Shown in pieces: positions 1 through 12,389 of a stretch of 64,000 nt of DNA. Origin of the DNA: Pachyseris speciosa (taxonomy: Eukaryota; Cnidaria; Anthozoa; Scleractinia; Pachyseridae); NCBI GenBank assembly GCA_016490735.1, contig JAEMWC010000619.1, positions 372,001 to 436,000 on the forward strand. The letters run 5' to 3'. The position numbers and the translations under genes are program-made. Under the pieces are notes generated by a model. The model made no database searches. It was not told where the DNA came from and was given only the letters and a program-made list of their open reading frames with translations. Each line of letters starts with the position of its first letter. The stretch's first letter is position 1.

Positions 1-1127
1 CCACCAAAGTAATTAAAGGGAAAGGCGCAGGCAGGAAAGTTAAAGTTTGTCTCCACTAAGTCGAAGATCAACCCTCAGAGTAGATTTGATTTGTACGCAT
101 GGACATGTGACCAGCCGCTAGGCATGAATAGATTGTGCTAGTAAATCCAGCAAAAGTTGCTTGACAATACACCCAAAAGTTGCTCTAAAGTTGCTCAAAA
201 ATTTAAACGTTGCCACCAAAATTTAGAAAAGTTGCTTACTTTTGAAAGTCATTTTGTTCTAGATTACTACTCAAAACATGACGTTGTATGTGTAATTTAA
301 CATCATTTGTTGTGATCAATATAATCTTTAAGCTCAACGTAACTAATAATAGAAAGTAAAGTAAAGATCACAATGTTTGCAATAGACATCATTGTGCTGA
401 CTACTAGGAGTTACCCCAGCGGCTATGGTAACCTCAGTAGGGCCAGTATCTGTATTATTTTGATTTTCCTCGTCAGACATTTCAGCTTCTAATTGTGATG
501 CCTCGCACTGCAGCAAATACCAAGATGGCGGGCGGGAAGCTCTGTTGTTGGAGCGAATAACCGCTGGATGTAAGTGCCCGTTAGATAGATAACTGCTGTC
601 CAGTTCGTGGGCGCACGAGTTGTTTTATAAATTATTTGTAAGAACGTACGGCATCCTTAGTTTTGACAAGTTTTAATAAAAACCTTTCAATAAAGACCCT
701 GATGATGGTTTGGTCAGTTTTTAACTATTTGTTGACTCAAAAGTTGCCAAGGAAGGCAAAAGTTGCTCTAGGTTGCTTGCAGTACAAAAAGTTGCTGAAA
801 ACGCTAAAAGTTGCTCAAAAGTTGCCAAGCACAATCTATATTATGCCTACCAGCCGCAACCAGTGTACTTTCTCGAGGGAGGAAGAGAGAAGCCCCTAGC
901 TCGTTCAGCCAGCCTCTTGGGGCAAACATGATTGGTATATATGTTGAAATAAAACAAAATAATAACAAACCGATTATGCTTCGCCTTAGTTCTTAACCCG
1001 AATTTTGGCCCAAAGACAAAAATACTCATGATATAGCCCCTATAGACATTGAAAAACGCACGAAATTGGTCCAGCAAATATCACTGATATTCAGAAAATA
1101 GTCAGAAAAGACCGTGGGATTACTTAC
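1..1127. other. Intron or flank of gene A, no feature assigned
   Basis: Should be gene A intron beyond its M1 exon. Scattered copies of the word AAAGTTGC occur at 150-245 and 740-830. No M2-M3 exon was found on the minus strand. Confidence 0.4.
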
Positions 1128-1386
1128 GCGTGATGAGAAAGCAAGGAATAATCAAGTTTACAAAGAAGTACATCGTCCTTCGTCGTATCCTCAGAGTGCA
1201 CGTGACATCCGAGTATGGCTGGTCAGGACAGCATTCATAAAACAGCTCATTTCTTTGGCATGGAAAGTCCACCAGATCCCACTCCCCATTCACCTGTGTC
1301 GTCTTTGTATCCGCACTCGGCCCTTCAGCCACGATATCCACGCGCCTTGCGTCATAAGTCCACGAGCCGAATTTCAGCTCACAAGC
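1128..1386 (-). CDS. Gene A exon 6: end of Cys-loop through M1
   Basis: 259 nt, acceptor ACAG and donor GTAAGT, phase 1. It starts with Ala-Cys (the second Cys-loop cysteine) and contains GSWTYD, YECCPD and the M1 helix. It is three bases longer than the equivalent exon of gene C. Confidence 0.88.
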
Positions 1387-4326
1387 CTGTGAATAAAAGG
1401 AAAATTTATTCTCAAAGGGAATAAATGATTTGGTACGACTTGATGCTCTGGTTAAATGGGTCGTGGATTATTTGTGAAATGTTAATTCACAAACACGAGC
1501 CTAGTAAAGATGACCCTGTAATTCAAGACGGTCTCCACTCAATGTATGCGTCTGGGAATGTCCTTCTCAATCTTACCTGTTCATCAAAAGGGAAGTAACG
1601 CACGTTAATCTTGCAGGAGCTTTTGAGAATCGATGGCGCCAGCCATCTGTTGGTACCGTTGTGGTCCACTTTAATTTTTGTTTGCATCTTGTCCTGGGCT
1701 CCATCGTGGTCCTCATCCGCACTACCAAGAAATAAGCGGGAGTTAATTTGACATGCATTTTACTAACAGCTAGCCAGCTGCGTGGCAACCGTTTCCTTCC
1801 GTGAGCGAAAAAATCGGGAGATTGAAATGCCGTGGGAGGTCTGGGTACGAGACTAGTGAAGGAAAACGTCACTGCTATGACATGTGACCAAATATAGAGG
1901 TGGCAGGCATGTCTCCCTTTATGTATCGTATGCACGAAGGCAAAATGAGGTCAGGCGTAATGAGGTAAGGTTAGATATGAACAGAGGGGAGAGCACGATA
2001 GTGATGGAAAAGAGTTAGATACTTGAAAAGAAAGGAGACAGAGAAGAAAGAGGAAAATGGACAGAATAAAGGAGAATAGGTATTAATAGAACAGAGAACA
2101 ACAAGAAAGATCATAGAAGCATCGAAGAGTAGAAATTTAAAGAGCAGAAGGCACAAGATGAATGGTATCAGCAAAAGACGTCATGAAATGACTTGCGTAG
2201 AAATAAGGAAACAAGCTGAATTGGTTAATATAAGAGCCGTGGAGACGGAATTAAAACTAAACCAGACGAAAGAAAAACAGAAAAAGAGGTAAGAAGATAA
2301 AAAGCCAAAGAGAACAGAAGAAAAGAAGAGAAAAAAAAAAGCGAATGAGGGAAGAAAGGGAATGGGGAATAGAGATGGGAGGAGAAGGGAGGAGAGCGGG
2401 AAGGAACAGAACAGAATACAGCAGATATCAGAAAGAATAAATTCATGGTAATGTGAATTAACACACTGTATAAACGCTTGTTGAATTTGGACTTTTGAGG
2501 GCTGCTGTCAGTAAAGAATCTAAGAGTATCCCTCCTTACTTGTTGTAGAGGTAGATATCAGGTTTCCATAGTCTTCCAGGATCAATGTTAATTTCTGTGA
2601 TACCGCCATTCTCACTGACGTTCCAGCGTAATAACGGATTGACCCATTTCTAGAGAAAAGAAATCCATTTAATTAGAACCTCGTTGGTAAAACTTCGTCC
2701 AGGGAAAATCGGATTCAGCTGTAATTCATGAGATGAAAGGATCTTTTTACCTGTCTGATGAAAAGGCTCAGTTTGAGAATTTGATTTCTCTCGACCTAGG
2801 AAAAGAAAAAAATGCCCAGACATTAGAAACCTTCTTGCAACAACAACAACAACGACAACAACAATCTTTATTATTTACACCTTTTTCTTACAATTAGCAT
2901 TACATTTTTTAAAGAAATTTAGATCTGTAAAAAGAGGAAAAGAAAAGCTAAACTATTACAATTTAAAGGTGTCTAGGGGCTGAATAAACTCAAGTTTTCT
3001 AGTTAGCCCCTAGCTAAGGAAAGGTAATTAAACAAATTGTAGCAGCTACGTCAACAACAACAACAAGAGGAAAAATAAGCACATATATAGGCAGTCGTTG
3101 GCATGATTTTCACTTACTGGATTGAGTTTTAAGAAGAAATTCTTTTAATTTGCCAGGAAAGGTAAAAGTGTTAAGATTTTTCAAGCTAGTTGGAAGATCT
3201 TGCCAAAGGTCAACTACAATTGAAGATACAGATTATTTTCCAATGTTGGTTCTTGTGCACGGCTTATAAAAATTTTTATTAGTGGCCTTACCTTCTCTTA
3301 CCCCTTCTAATTTTTGTGTGGAATATCTGTGCTATTCCACACTAATGTCATCGGGTTAGTTTTGTTGCTCCGCTAATGCTAAAGAGTTGCAAAGTTGCAG
3401 TGAATTGTGGACAGTGTTTTCACATGTACCCTTTCAAGAATGAAACCAAATCTTTCCTCGTCATTACAGTGCATACCTGGTTAGTTCAATTGACACAATG
3501 GATGTGCTCAACACCTTGCTTCAGTTCAGAGTTTCAATCGAATATTTAGCAGTGATGTTATGCCCCAGCTGCACCTCATCATACGGAATTAACCCTTTAA
3601 CCCCCGAAATTAGAGATCACCGGGCAGTAAAAGTTCATAAAGGAAATCATCATAAAAGAAATCACCACTAATGATAAAATATAATGATATCTAAGACCGT
3701 TATCCTTATTAATGATAAAATTGTACTGTCATATTCTTTGTGGCAAAATTCAATGCTAAAATGGTATTAAAATCGATAACAAAACCTCGAGAATCGGCCT
3801 GTCGCCCTTGTTTCGCTTGGCGTGAGGTGAGCATGAGCAGGAAACGTCGATTTTTAGAACATTTTAGCATTTGAATTCGTTGTAAAATTGTATTCTAGAT
3901 CTCGTCTCATACGTCCATCATCATTCAACGTTAAACTGATATCAAGAACTTACCACATCCACTATCTGATTTAATGTGATTCCAAACACAACTGTAACCT
4001 TGTCTTTAATGCTCAGCACGGGCCGACGATCTTTGTTGTTTTTTGTCAAGAACGCCGTTAGTTTTTCCTCATAATCGCCATCTGTGGATACAAAAAAGAA
4101 TTAATTTGTTAGTAGGGGGCGTTGTTACCAGCAACCGCAATATCGTAACCATAAAGACAAAACTGAAAGCCAAAAGCTCTCCTAGGGTGCAATTGCAATT
4201 AATTGAAGCTGGCCATTGCTAACAATTTTCTGGAGATGATCCACCCAACACACCCGACCAAGAAACAACAAAGAAAGAAATCACAGGAGCCCATGACTAG
4301 GAACGTACAACTCCCATACTAAACCT

Positions 4327-4362
<36 letters not shown>

Positions 4363-4585
4363 ACTATGCATATGGGGCAGTTGCACGCTCCTAGTGATGG
4401 GCTCTTTTAAGTGGTTTTTACGCTGATGGTGTATGACGGTGTTGTCCGTATATGCATAGTCCGTGTTTGTGAATCAACAGTTAAACAGTCATTAAGAAGA
4501 GGTTACACTGACCTTGAATGCCTGCGCCGGGACCTGGCGCGACAGAACAAGAAATTGCTAGGACAACGAGTAGTAAAAGCCGCAT
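1128..4585 (-). CDS. Gene A: nAChR-type Cys-loop receptor subunit, 3' part off window
   Basis: Neurotransmitter-gated cation channel subunit of the nicotinic receptor family, expected in the plasma membrane as part of a pentamer. Six exons on the minus strand join in frame: 4513-4585, 3954-4081, 2751-2795, 2540-2649, 1577-1721, 1128-1386 (760 nt, 253 codons plus one base). A hydrophobic signal peptide (MRLLLLVVLAISC) leads. The loop-A motif WKPDIYLYNN, WLAPSILKSSC, a Cys-loop with 13 residues between cysteines (CKINVRYFPFDEQAC), GSWTYD (loop-B Trp), vicinal cysteines YECC (alpha-type) and M1 (YFFVNLIIPCFLIT) follow in order. The start is fixed because the first exon leaves one base that completes an Asp codon in exon 2. 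M2-M4 are not in bases 1-1127, so the gene is cut by the window edge. The family call is firm; which subunit it is, and whether it forms homomers, cannot be seen. Confidence 0.9.
1577..1721 (-). CDS. Gene A exon 5: region before and into the Cys-loop
   Basis: 145 nt encoding KVDHNGTNRWLAPSILKSSC and the first half of the Cys-loop, ending FDEQ in phase 0 at GTAAGA. The longest track reading here is in a wrong frame; this frame joins both neighbouring exons. Confidence 0.88.
1960..2425 (+). repeat. Long purine-rich (GA-biased) tract
   Basis: Several hundred bases in gene A intron 4 are strongly enriched in A and G on the plus strand, with short C/T interruptions and an almost pure purine stretch at about 2310-2420. 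The long pyrimidine-coded minus ORFs here are a consequence of this composition. Confidence 0.6.
2540..2649 (-). CDS. Gene A exon 4: loop A region
   Basis: 110 nt from KWVNPLLRWN to WKPDIYLYNN, ending in phase 2 at GTAAGG. It carries the conserved W-x-P-D-x-x-L-Y-N block of Cys-loop receptors and an N-glycosylation sequon (NVS). Confidence 0.88.
2751..2795 (-). CDS. Gene A exon 3: 45-nt micro-exon
   Basis: Fifteen codons, VERNQILKLSLFIRQ, between CTAG and GTAAAA. All three paralogs that show this region have the same 45-nt exon. Confidence 0.87.
2835..3330 (-). mobile_element. LINE 3'-end fragment with (CAA)n tail
   Basis: On the minus strand a short reading ends at a stop at 3112-3110 and looks like the C-terminus of a non-LTR reverse transcriptase (LWQDLPTSLKNLNTFTFPGK, then LKEFLL). 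It is followed by untranslated sequence and, at the plus-strand left end, a CAA/ACA-rich simple tract at 2837-2865. Lies in gene A intron 2. Clade not assigned. Confidence 0.5.
3954..4081 (-). CDS. Gene A exon 2: N-terminal ligand-binding domain
   Basis: Acceptor CACAG and donor GTAAGT bound 128 nt. They encode the N-terminal helix and first beta strands (RPVLSIKDKVTVVFGITLNQ), ending IVDV in phase 0. Confidence 0.88.
4513..4585 (-). CDS. Gene A exon 1: start codon and signal peptide
   Basis: ATG at 4585-4583 opens 24 codons with a Leu/Val-rich signal core. The donor reads G|GTCAGT and the phase is 1, the same as in genes B and C. Confidence 0.85.
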
Positions 4586-4840
4586 CTGAAGCTTCTTTTC
4601 AAAACTGACCACACGTCCGTCAAATGATGGGGCTTCTGGTTTGGTCCAATAAATACTTGATTTCTATCGAAAGACAAATGGTGTTTCTTGAATTTACCTC
4701 CTTTGAGTAAAGACATACAAAGGAATTAATTGGTGCTTCATTTTGCGTCTGCAGCTTCCCACAAGGACCACGGGGAGTGCTTAGAATTGCGTGTGGGTTA
4801 GTTTCATGGATAACCCATTTGGTCCGCACCGCTTTTTTAT

Positions 4841-4883
4841 TAATAATAATAATAATAATAATAATAATGATAATAATAATAAT
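4841..4883 (+). repeat. (TAA)n microsatellite
   Basis: About 14 units with one TGA interruption. It abuts the retroelement-like remnant that follows. Confidence 0.9.
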
Positions 4884-5740
4884 GGAGTGGACGCTAGTGT
4901 GGTAGACAGGGTAAACAAGGAGGTAATGCTGATAGAGATGACCTGTCCCTGGATGGACAACAGAAAGCACAAAGAAGAGGAGAAGACCTTAAAGTATGCG
5001 CCTTTGCGACTAGAGCTCAAGAGACAGTAACCAGGGTTCATGATTCGACAATTCAACATCGTCATCGACGATCTGGGTGGCTACTCATAGAGTCTGAAGG
5101 AAGAGGTCAAGGCTTTAGTGGGCTCAGATAGGTACCGAGTGGTACTTAGAAGAATGCAGAAAGCCGTCCTGAGCCACACTCTTCACATCGTTAAAGTGCA
5201 CCTAAACCCAAAAAATTTTTTCGCTAAAATAAATCTTTGCACCTGTTTGAAACGCATTGCGCCTTTTTTACCAAATCTTGACTAGTTATTTGGACTTTTC
5301 TAGGGTGTTAAAGTTGCAAAATCTGGCCATCGTCTGTCCCACGACCGAGTCTATTCTCGATTTGACGTCACAAACTGATTTACATCGCATTAAATCTTTG
5401 TAAACATGCATGCAAAGCAGTTTGTGACGTCAAATCGAGAATAAACCCAAGCCCCTTCTGACTCGGTCGTGGGGCAGACGATGGCCAGATTTTGCAACTT
5501 TAACACCCCAGAAAAGTCAAAATAACTACTCAAAATTTGGTAAAAAAAAGGCGCAATGCGTTTCAAACAGGTGCAAAGATTTATTTTAGCGAAAAAAATT
5601 TTGGTGGTTTAGGTGCACTTTAAAGCATTTAAAGTGATGTGCTAGCCACTTGGACACCTATGGGTCGCTAATGAGACAGTACCCAACTAGCACTTGGCAG
5701 ATATTATCAGACAGTTGAATTATTTTATTAATCTTATGTT
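4884..5740 (+). pseudogene. Retroelement C-terminal ORF remnant, split by a MITE
   Basis: The plus frame gives [20 protein letters not shown] and on through [12 protein letters not shown], then IRQFNIVIDDLGGYS and RRMQKAVLSHTLHIV, broken by stops. The pattern resembles the C-terminal endonuclease-side tail of non-LTR retrotransposons; this assignment is tentative. A MITE (5191-5632) interrupts it. Removing the insert with one TTAA lets the frame run from HIV into KAFKVMC. Confidence 0.45.
5191..5632. mobile_element. Foldback MITE with TTAA ends, copy 1
   Basis: Inverted arms of nearly 200 bases begin TTAAAGTGCACCTAAAC and end GGTGCACTTTAA. The arms match over the CGCTAAAATAAATC and CGACCGAGTC blocks around a short ATGCATGCAAAG centre. 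TTAA at both ends suggests a piggyBac-type target preference. A relative is at 53687-54118. Confidence 0.75.
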
Positions 5741-6040
5741 AAGCAATTTTATTCCTATTTAATGTAAATTTGTAAATTTTATATAACATTAGTATTTATT
5801 TATTAATATTATTTTACGCAATTTTATTCCTATCTAATGTAAATTTGTAAATTTTGATATTTTACTGGCTACGTTTACACGCCCAGTATTTGTAAGTAAG
5901 GACCTGGCATTCAGGAGTTTTAAACTGCCATAATAATAATCACTTTATTTAAGTCTCAAAAGTATTTAGCTGGGAACAGATGCTCTACTAATTGGGGAGA
6001 CTAAATCAAATCAACTCTCAATAAATTAAATGAAATCAAA

Positions 6041-6208
6041 TGTTGGTTTTTGGCGAGGGGGGAAAACCGGAGTACCCGGAGAAAAACCTCTCGGAGCAGA
6101 GTAGAGAACCAACAAACTCAACCCACTTATGACGCCGAATCCGGGAATCGAAGCCGGGACACATTGGTGAAAGGCGAGCGCTGTCAACACTGCGCAACTC
6201 TGCTCCCC
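6041..6208 (-). mobile_element. tRNA-derived SINE, copy 1 (partial)
   Basis: The minus strand reads GGGGAGCAGAGTTGCGCAGTG, a degenerate promoter A box, then a CCGGCTTCGATTCCCGG B-box region and the conserved body through CCGGTTTTCCCC. The 3' tail is missing. Confidence 0.75.
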
Positions 6209-6249
6209 TTTTTATTGACACAGCCCGTATATATGTACAACAACTGATG

Positions 6250-9200
6250 TGGAATTGAACACCCTGATAAGGAAATATTATATTGGTTAGAACCCGTCTC
6301 CGTTACTGAATGTCGCTTTATAGTGTCCACAATTAGTTCTGCCCTGACACTCAAATAAAGTTCATTAATTCAGTAGCAATAAACCAGTTGGACGAAACAA
6401 TAGCTTATAACAGGATTTAGTTTTAATGAAACTTCACAGTTATATGAGAACACAACAATTTTTCAACAACAAGGTAAAATGGGGTTGACAGGCCTGCACA
6501 ACTCCCCAGCGCGTGTTTTAGCCTTTTTCATATATTGGCTCTTAGGAGCTATCTTTGAGCGATCGCCTTCTCTTGTACGATATGATGAGAAGCGAATCTG
6601 GTTGCCGTTTTATTAAATGCCAGTTTTTCACGAAGCTTTGTTTTAGGTTTTTTCACCTTGGTGGTTGATATTGTGTGACAAAAAGACAAGATTTCTTTGT
6701 TTCCTTTTGTTTTTGTAAGAGGGCTAGCAGTTCCTAACTTCAAAATACACCCCTGCGGAGAGCCGTATTAATCTGGGTAGCCTCTCTAGCGAATGTGATT
6801 TAAAGTTCTTAATTTTCTCTTCATATCATTTCTTTATTCAGTGGAACAGTTTGTTCTGAGGAGTCTTAGAGTCTTTCCTTTGATGACACCTTGTTTGACT
6901 CCCGGTGGGTGAGACGAACTGAAAAGTGTATATTGGAACGTGTCAGTACGTAGGCTTGGAATGAGTGAGCAAATCAAAGATTGCGTCATTTTTCGAATCT
7001 TTTGCCTTTATAGATGCTGGTGTCCAGGAATGTTGCTTCCGCCTTTCGGATATTTCAGCCTTAAATTTAATCACAGGGTGATGATTGTTTGCTTCTTCAA
7101 CGAAATACGTTATTTCGTATCTCTTCCGTACAAACGAAAAAGCTGCAAACGCTGATCAGGTGCACCTGTTTTGGGCACCGCGCGCTCATGGGAATAAGCA
7201 TTACCCCCAAAATAGTACTCCGGTATCATGTCTGGGCCAGGGCAGTACTCTCACCTGCGCCATCATGCACAGGGGCAGAAATGAACTGGTGGCCGATCGT
7301 ATCGGATTTTTTATGATAGAAAGAGAACAGCCGACTGGGATAAAAGACTATGCTCTTCACCACTCTGAAAACGAGGTCAATGTCTACGTTTTTGAGGTCT
7401 TATTTTTCGAGGTCTTACGTACATTTCGAGGTCTTACTTTTCGCGACACCCCTACAGAACAATGGGTAATCGTTGAGTCGTGCAGTATTTTCTGGTAGCA
7501 GTCTTTATCCACCGATTAACGAAAATCTGCATGTGAACGATATAAAAACTTCAAGCTTAAATTTACCTTCTGTTTAACTGAATACTTATTAGGCAATTCG
7601 GACTTTTTCCACAAGAAACGGGGAATGAAAACTTTAAGAAGGCCTATTTCGGGAGAAATAAGAAATTCCCGTGGAATCCGAAAGAGAAGATAAGGGAAAT
7701 ACGAAATAATTCCGGGGCAGCAGGAAAAACATTCGGAAAATATGAAACTCGGAAAACTCGGAAAGATTTCTTAGAGTTGTCATCCCTGATAGAAGAAAGT
7801 GCCAGAAAAAGCGTGGTAAGTGCAGTTAAACGTTTACCTAGTTCAGTTGTCCTTGACTGATATTCTCTTGGTGTGCCTTTTTGAGGGAAAAATGCGATGC
7901 CTTTAAATGTTTTCTTTTTTAATATAGCCGGTTTCTAGCTAGGACCAGATACATCGGTCGTATTTTGACCCTCAGTGGAGTGGATACGTACCTGTCAGTG
8001 GCACCAGTCGAAGGAAAACCGACAAAAAAGTCTGAAAAGGTCGTGCCCATTTATTTCACACGTATAATCCGTTACAACAAAAATGAGCCTCAGTAATATA
8101 CAGACTATAAGTGACACTGTTTTTGGTCGATCCGTTCTTTGAGTACAATATTATATCAGTTTGAAAGATCAATAAGAAGTTACTTGCTACTGGGTCGTCG
8201 ATTTATCCCTAGAATTGTACAGCGATTTCAGATCCATCAGTTCAGACCATGAAGACTCCCACATCTCGAAACACTTTGTAAAGGTCTCCTAGTCAAATTC
8301 CAATTGAGTTCGTCGGCAGATAAAATTCGTAACAAACGACTGGATGAACAAGTTGAAACTGTGCCAGAAAGTAAATCTGATGGCTCAAACCATTTGATCT
8401 TGTCCCCTAATCTTAGCAATGATTGCGTTCCATTAAAAGAGCCATTTCAACAGTTTAAACAATCTGTTCCACTGGCACAAAATACCAACTGACACCAAGA
8501 TTTCATCTGAAAACCGACATATACGCCATAAGATTATAGAGAGGGATTCAGGATCAACGAAAAACTGCATTAAAACGATCACATGACCACGATATTTGCC
8601 GTTTCCTGTTCGCTTTTCCTTTGTTACAGGGTAGCAGTTTCGTGCCAGTCATCACTAACACAACAATTATTTTGCATGGTTTCAACTTTTACCAAGAAAA
8701 CACCAACAAAAATTTGACCCCAGGTTGCATGCTCTTTGCTGAAAATCGCCGTGATGATAAAACTCTCTCTAATTATAACAAGCATATAAAGCGAATGTCT
8801 CAGCCTGCTCAGTTGTCACGTAAAATTACACAGGCATCGATCTCCAAAACTTTCAACGAGTGAGTCACAAGAGAACGCAAGAGAAACTTGTAATCCACGA
8901 AATCATTTATCATAACAGGCGATCAATTAACACGGAAAGGTACCTACCTACCCACGAAGTTTACAGCTGCTATACTTTGCGTTTGTTTGGTTGGAGTAGC
9001 TAAAAGCGTGTACACTTTCTCTGCCTAACCCTTTTTCTGTCGACGTAGCGTGTGTGATTCAGAGTTCAGTACCTCTTCCGCTCGAATTTAAAAACCGAAT
9101 GAACTACACTTTCTGATTCGACCGAGCATAGACTAGCCTCTTGAGGTTAAAGGTTGATTTACGTTAAGAGCTGCGTAAATTTATCAAGACGATAAACAGA

Positions 9201-10940
9201 AGGGACTTGCTAATTGACCTACTGAAAATTTATGTTCTCTCTTTGCCTTACCATGACCGTTCCTAGGCGTGAACAAATGCACAGAGTATTTATAAACTTT
9301 GTTGTAAATCGCGTTAACCTTCCCAGGTCTAGTATCAATGGACAGTTACAGAGATTTTAGAAACAGACAAGTAGAAGTATTAGGGGTTGTTTTGGTTTAA
9401 AACAAAAGCCGCTCTCTGTCGCTTGAGACAATTCGTGATAAAAACAATAAAAAGTTTTGAAAAACTGAACGGTGATCAATTTCATGATCGATTTATCTGC
9501 CAGTTTTTGTTAGTTTAATTAAATTGTGCTTACTCACGGGACAAACGAGCAATAAAAAATTTAATCAAACTAATTTCACAGGTTTTAGTGAGGACTTGAA
9601 TAATCACAAGTGTTGATTGAGGGACAAACAGTTACCTCAAATTTTGAGAGCCAAACCGTCCACTAGGAACCAGCCCGTACGATTGCAGAATAAAACAACT
9701 TGCGAAAGTGCACGAAGTTTAACTTGAAACTAAACAGAATACAGCCCCACAGTGATCAAGTGACATCTCCCGAACTGTGCTATGGTAAAAACAAAAAAAA
9801 TGAAAGTATGAAAGGCATCCTTGACCAAATGATTTGCGATCTTATCTTGAAACATAAAAAAAAACAGGACACGCATGTACATGATAGCCATGTGTTAATC
9901 AATTCTACACCAGTGATGCGCTGACGAGTTGTAATATAAACTTTGAAACAAACTGTTACAGGATTGTCATTGTTGCGATGCAATAACGAGCAAAACAGAC
10001 CCCGTAAAACGAAATAAATGGCGTTAATCATTTCCCAAATTTACTACAAGCAGTTCATGGATAACTGACCCAAAATGGTAGGCATTCGGCGGAAACATCG
10101 ACGACCTCTGCTGAATCCTTCGTCTTATCGACACTGACCTGAAGATCGTTGGCTACAATTTTTAATCTGACGATTAAGATAAAATGATTATTGATTTACA
10201 AGATTTAAATAAAAATGTAAAAGTGGTCATGATCATATGATGTCTTGTGAATAAGATATAAAATAAAAAACAAACAAACAAACCAACAGAAAACAAAACA
10301 TCATTTTTTAGCCGCTTATGGAGGCTCGAAAGGGTTTTTCGTTACTGTAGTGTTTGTGAAATGATGAAAGATTACAAAGAAGGACATTTAATGGTGTGGG
10401 CAAACTATATGTCTCTTTGCAACTCTATTGTTGGGCTACACTTTAAAGGTACTTATGACGCCATATCAGTTACCATGGTAACGCGCCAGGTCCACGAAAA
10501 GGTCCTTTAAATTTCAGTTTTTGTAAATTATCTGAAAAACTAATTCGGTGGCCTACCGTTTTTATTTCTTTGTTGGAAAGCTCCCTAAATTCTTGAACTT
10601 TTCAGACAATATGAAAACAAGTTATCTAGTATAATTTTATTTATTAGGTAGCTTACAGAAAATTTACTAGATAATTTTCCCCGAAACGTTTATATTTGAA
10701 GTACCATCATAAATGGTACTTGCATGCAAAAAATTAGGATAGGTCACCGTGCAAAATTTCGAGCTAAGAACAAATGTTTTACGCAGATTTTATTTCCGGT
10801 TCGCGCGATTTTACGCAGCATTTGACTTCCGGTGTGCTGCGCGCGCCACATTTTAATTGTGATTTTGACTCGTTCAGCTGACGTGTGCATCTTAGTTATG
10901 GCGTGTGTAGATTGCGACGAGCGCAGCTACAAACTCTTCC
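6250..10940. other. Intergenic between genes A and B, nothing confident
   Basis: No ORF here shows a recognisable domain or splice partners. A short direct repeat CGAGGTCTTAC recurs near 7390-7440. The open frame at 7085-7498 has no homology I recognise and is treated as chance. Confidence 0.4.
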
Positions 10941-10950
10941 CAGCCTCCTT

Positions 10951-11265
10951 AACATGAATTTCATGTTGATATCTCATTCGCGTTTCAAGCAATCAAAAAT
11001 CCTCTGCCCATCTCACAAAGCTTAGTTGTGGGATATTTTGTGAATTTTTGGGTATATTCGGGAAGAGATATTTTTTCTCAAAGGATTAGTTAAATTGAAG
11101 AAAATAGGAAAGTTGGTAGATTTAGTAAAGGTTCAAATTTGGAATTTGAAGTTAGAAATTAGTAGACGGAAACCAAACAGTTCCCCAGCTACCTGCAGTG
11201 CCCTTGTGGGGCGTCAACTAACTGGAAGTGTTTCAAAACATTTTTATTCCCATTTGCGAAGGGGG
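10951..11265 (+). repeat. Interspersed repeat family R1, copy 1
   Basis: Shares long blocks with 20885-21210: CGCGTTTCAAGCAATC, GATATTTTGTGAATTTTT, GGATTAGTTAAATTGA, AATTAGTAGACGGA, CCTGCAGTGCCCTTGTGGGG. No ORF; mobile-element class unknown. Confidence 0.7.
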
Positions 11266-11455
11266 CACACCCATGTATATTTTGTTATCTGAACTTTGCC
11301 ATATCATAGGCAAGATACGTCATCGGTGGAAATTTAGGTTACTCTTCTGAACACGGCATGGTAACGTTAGTGAAAGGAATCAGTCCAGACAAAGAGCTGA
11401 TGACTGTTTCTCCGGACCTGCAGTCCAAACTACACTCGTGATCTTCAGTCGACAA

Positions 11456-11925
11456 ACGTCCAACAGTTTGAAACGCACAACTGTGTTTTCGAGCCATATT
11501 TTCCTCTGCAAAAGCGCCCAGGCTGGTATCATTAAGTTGGAATGTGGGTAAAAGCAAGCCTCTGAAAGAAACCAGAGGAGAGAGGTAGTTTCAAGTCGAA
11601 TGAGACGCCAAACGTGCCTCGTGGCAAATATGGCGGTTCACTAGTGAAGTCGTCTCTCTGGTCGTTTTGTGGATGGATTCCAGGACGTCCAACAGTTTGA
11701 AACGCACAAGTGTTTTTTCGAGCCATATTTTCCTCTGAAAAAGCGCCCAGGCTGGCATCATTAAGCTGGAATGTGGGTAAAGACAAGCCTCTGAAAGATA
11801 CCAGAGGTGAGAGGCGTAGTTTCAAGTCGAATGAGACGCCCAACATGCATGCTTCGTAGCAAATATGGCGGTTCGCAAGTTGTCCCTCTGGTCGTTTTGT
11901 GGATGGATTCTAGGGCCTACCAAGG
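11456..11925 (+). repeat. Two tandem copies (about 235 bp) of repeat family R2
   Basis: The block from GTCCAACAGTTTGAAACGCA through CTGGTCGTTTTGTGGATGGA occurs twice in succession with a few substitutions. A diverged copy is at 17595-17800. Long minus-strand frames here repeat the same peptide and are not genes. Confidence 0.8.
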
Positions 11926-11974
11926 CAGTTTGGGCTAGCTTTGACTGGTAAAAAACTCAATCGATGCACCTTTA

Positions 11975-12347
11975 GAGGACAGGCGCATAGATCAATGTAA
12001 AAAATTGTTTGATTCTATTGTATCTAATCCAGATCATAAGTTGCATCGTTTTCTCCCTCCCAAGAACTATTGTCATTATAACCTCAGGAGACAACGCCAC
12101 TTTGCAAATCCAGTCATGCGGACCAAGCGTTTTTCTAGCACATTTCTGCCATCTATGTGCAAGCATTAGTAGTTTTTGTTTTTGTATAAAGTATAATCTC
12201 ATTTTAAGTATAACTTTATAAAGTAGAATTCTAAAGTACAATTTTGTCTAAAATCAGTACTTTTTCATATTTTAAATCTTGTATCAAATGTATTTGTAAA
12301 TTCATGCAATTCAGCCTTAGAGGGCTGCCATGTGATTTGAATTAAAG

Positions 12348-12389
<42 letters not shown>

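Noticed and set aside
1..1127. Searched for gene A M2-M4 exons
   Set aside because: No minus-strand reading with the PP-S/D-SGER M2 signature occurs, so the 3' exons must be outside the window.
1573..1935. 120-codon minus ORF over gene A exon 5
   Set aside because: Wrong frame; the receptor frame is the one that joins neighbouring exons in phase.
7085..7498. 137-codon ORF in the A-B interval
   Set aside because: No recognisable motif, no splice context, and part is a short direct repeat.
11339..11846. Two minus-strand ORFs sharing NDTSLGAF/NDASLGAF peptides
   Set aside because: The similarity comes from the tandem R2 DNA repeat; there are no domain features.
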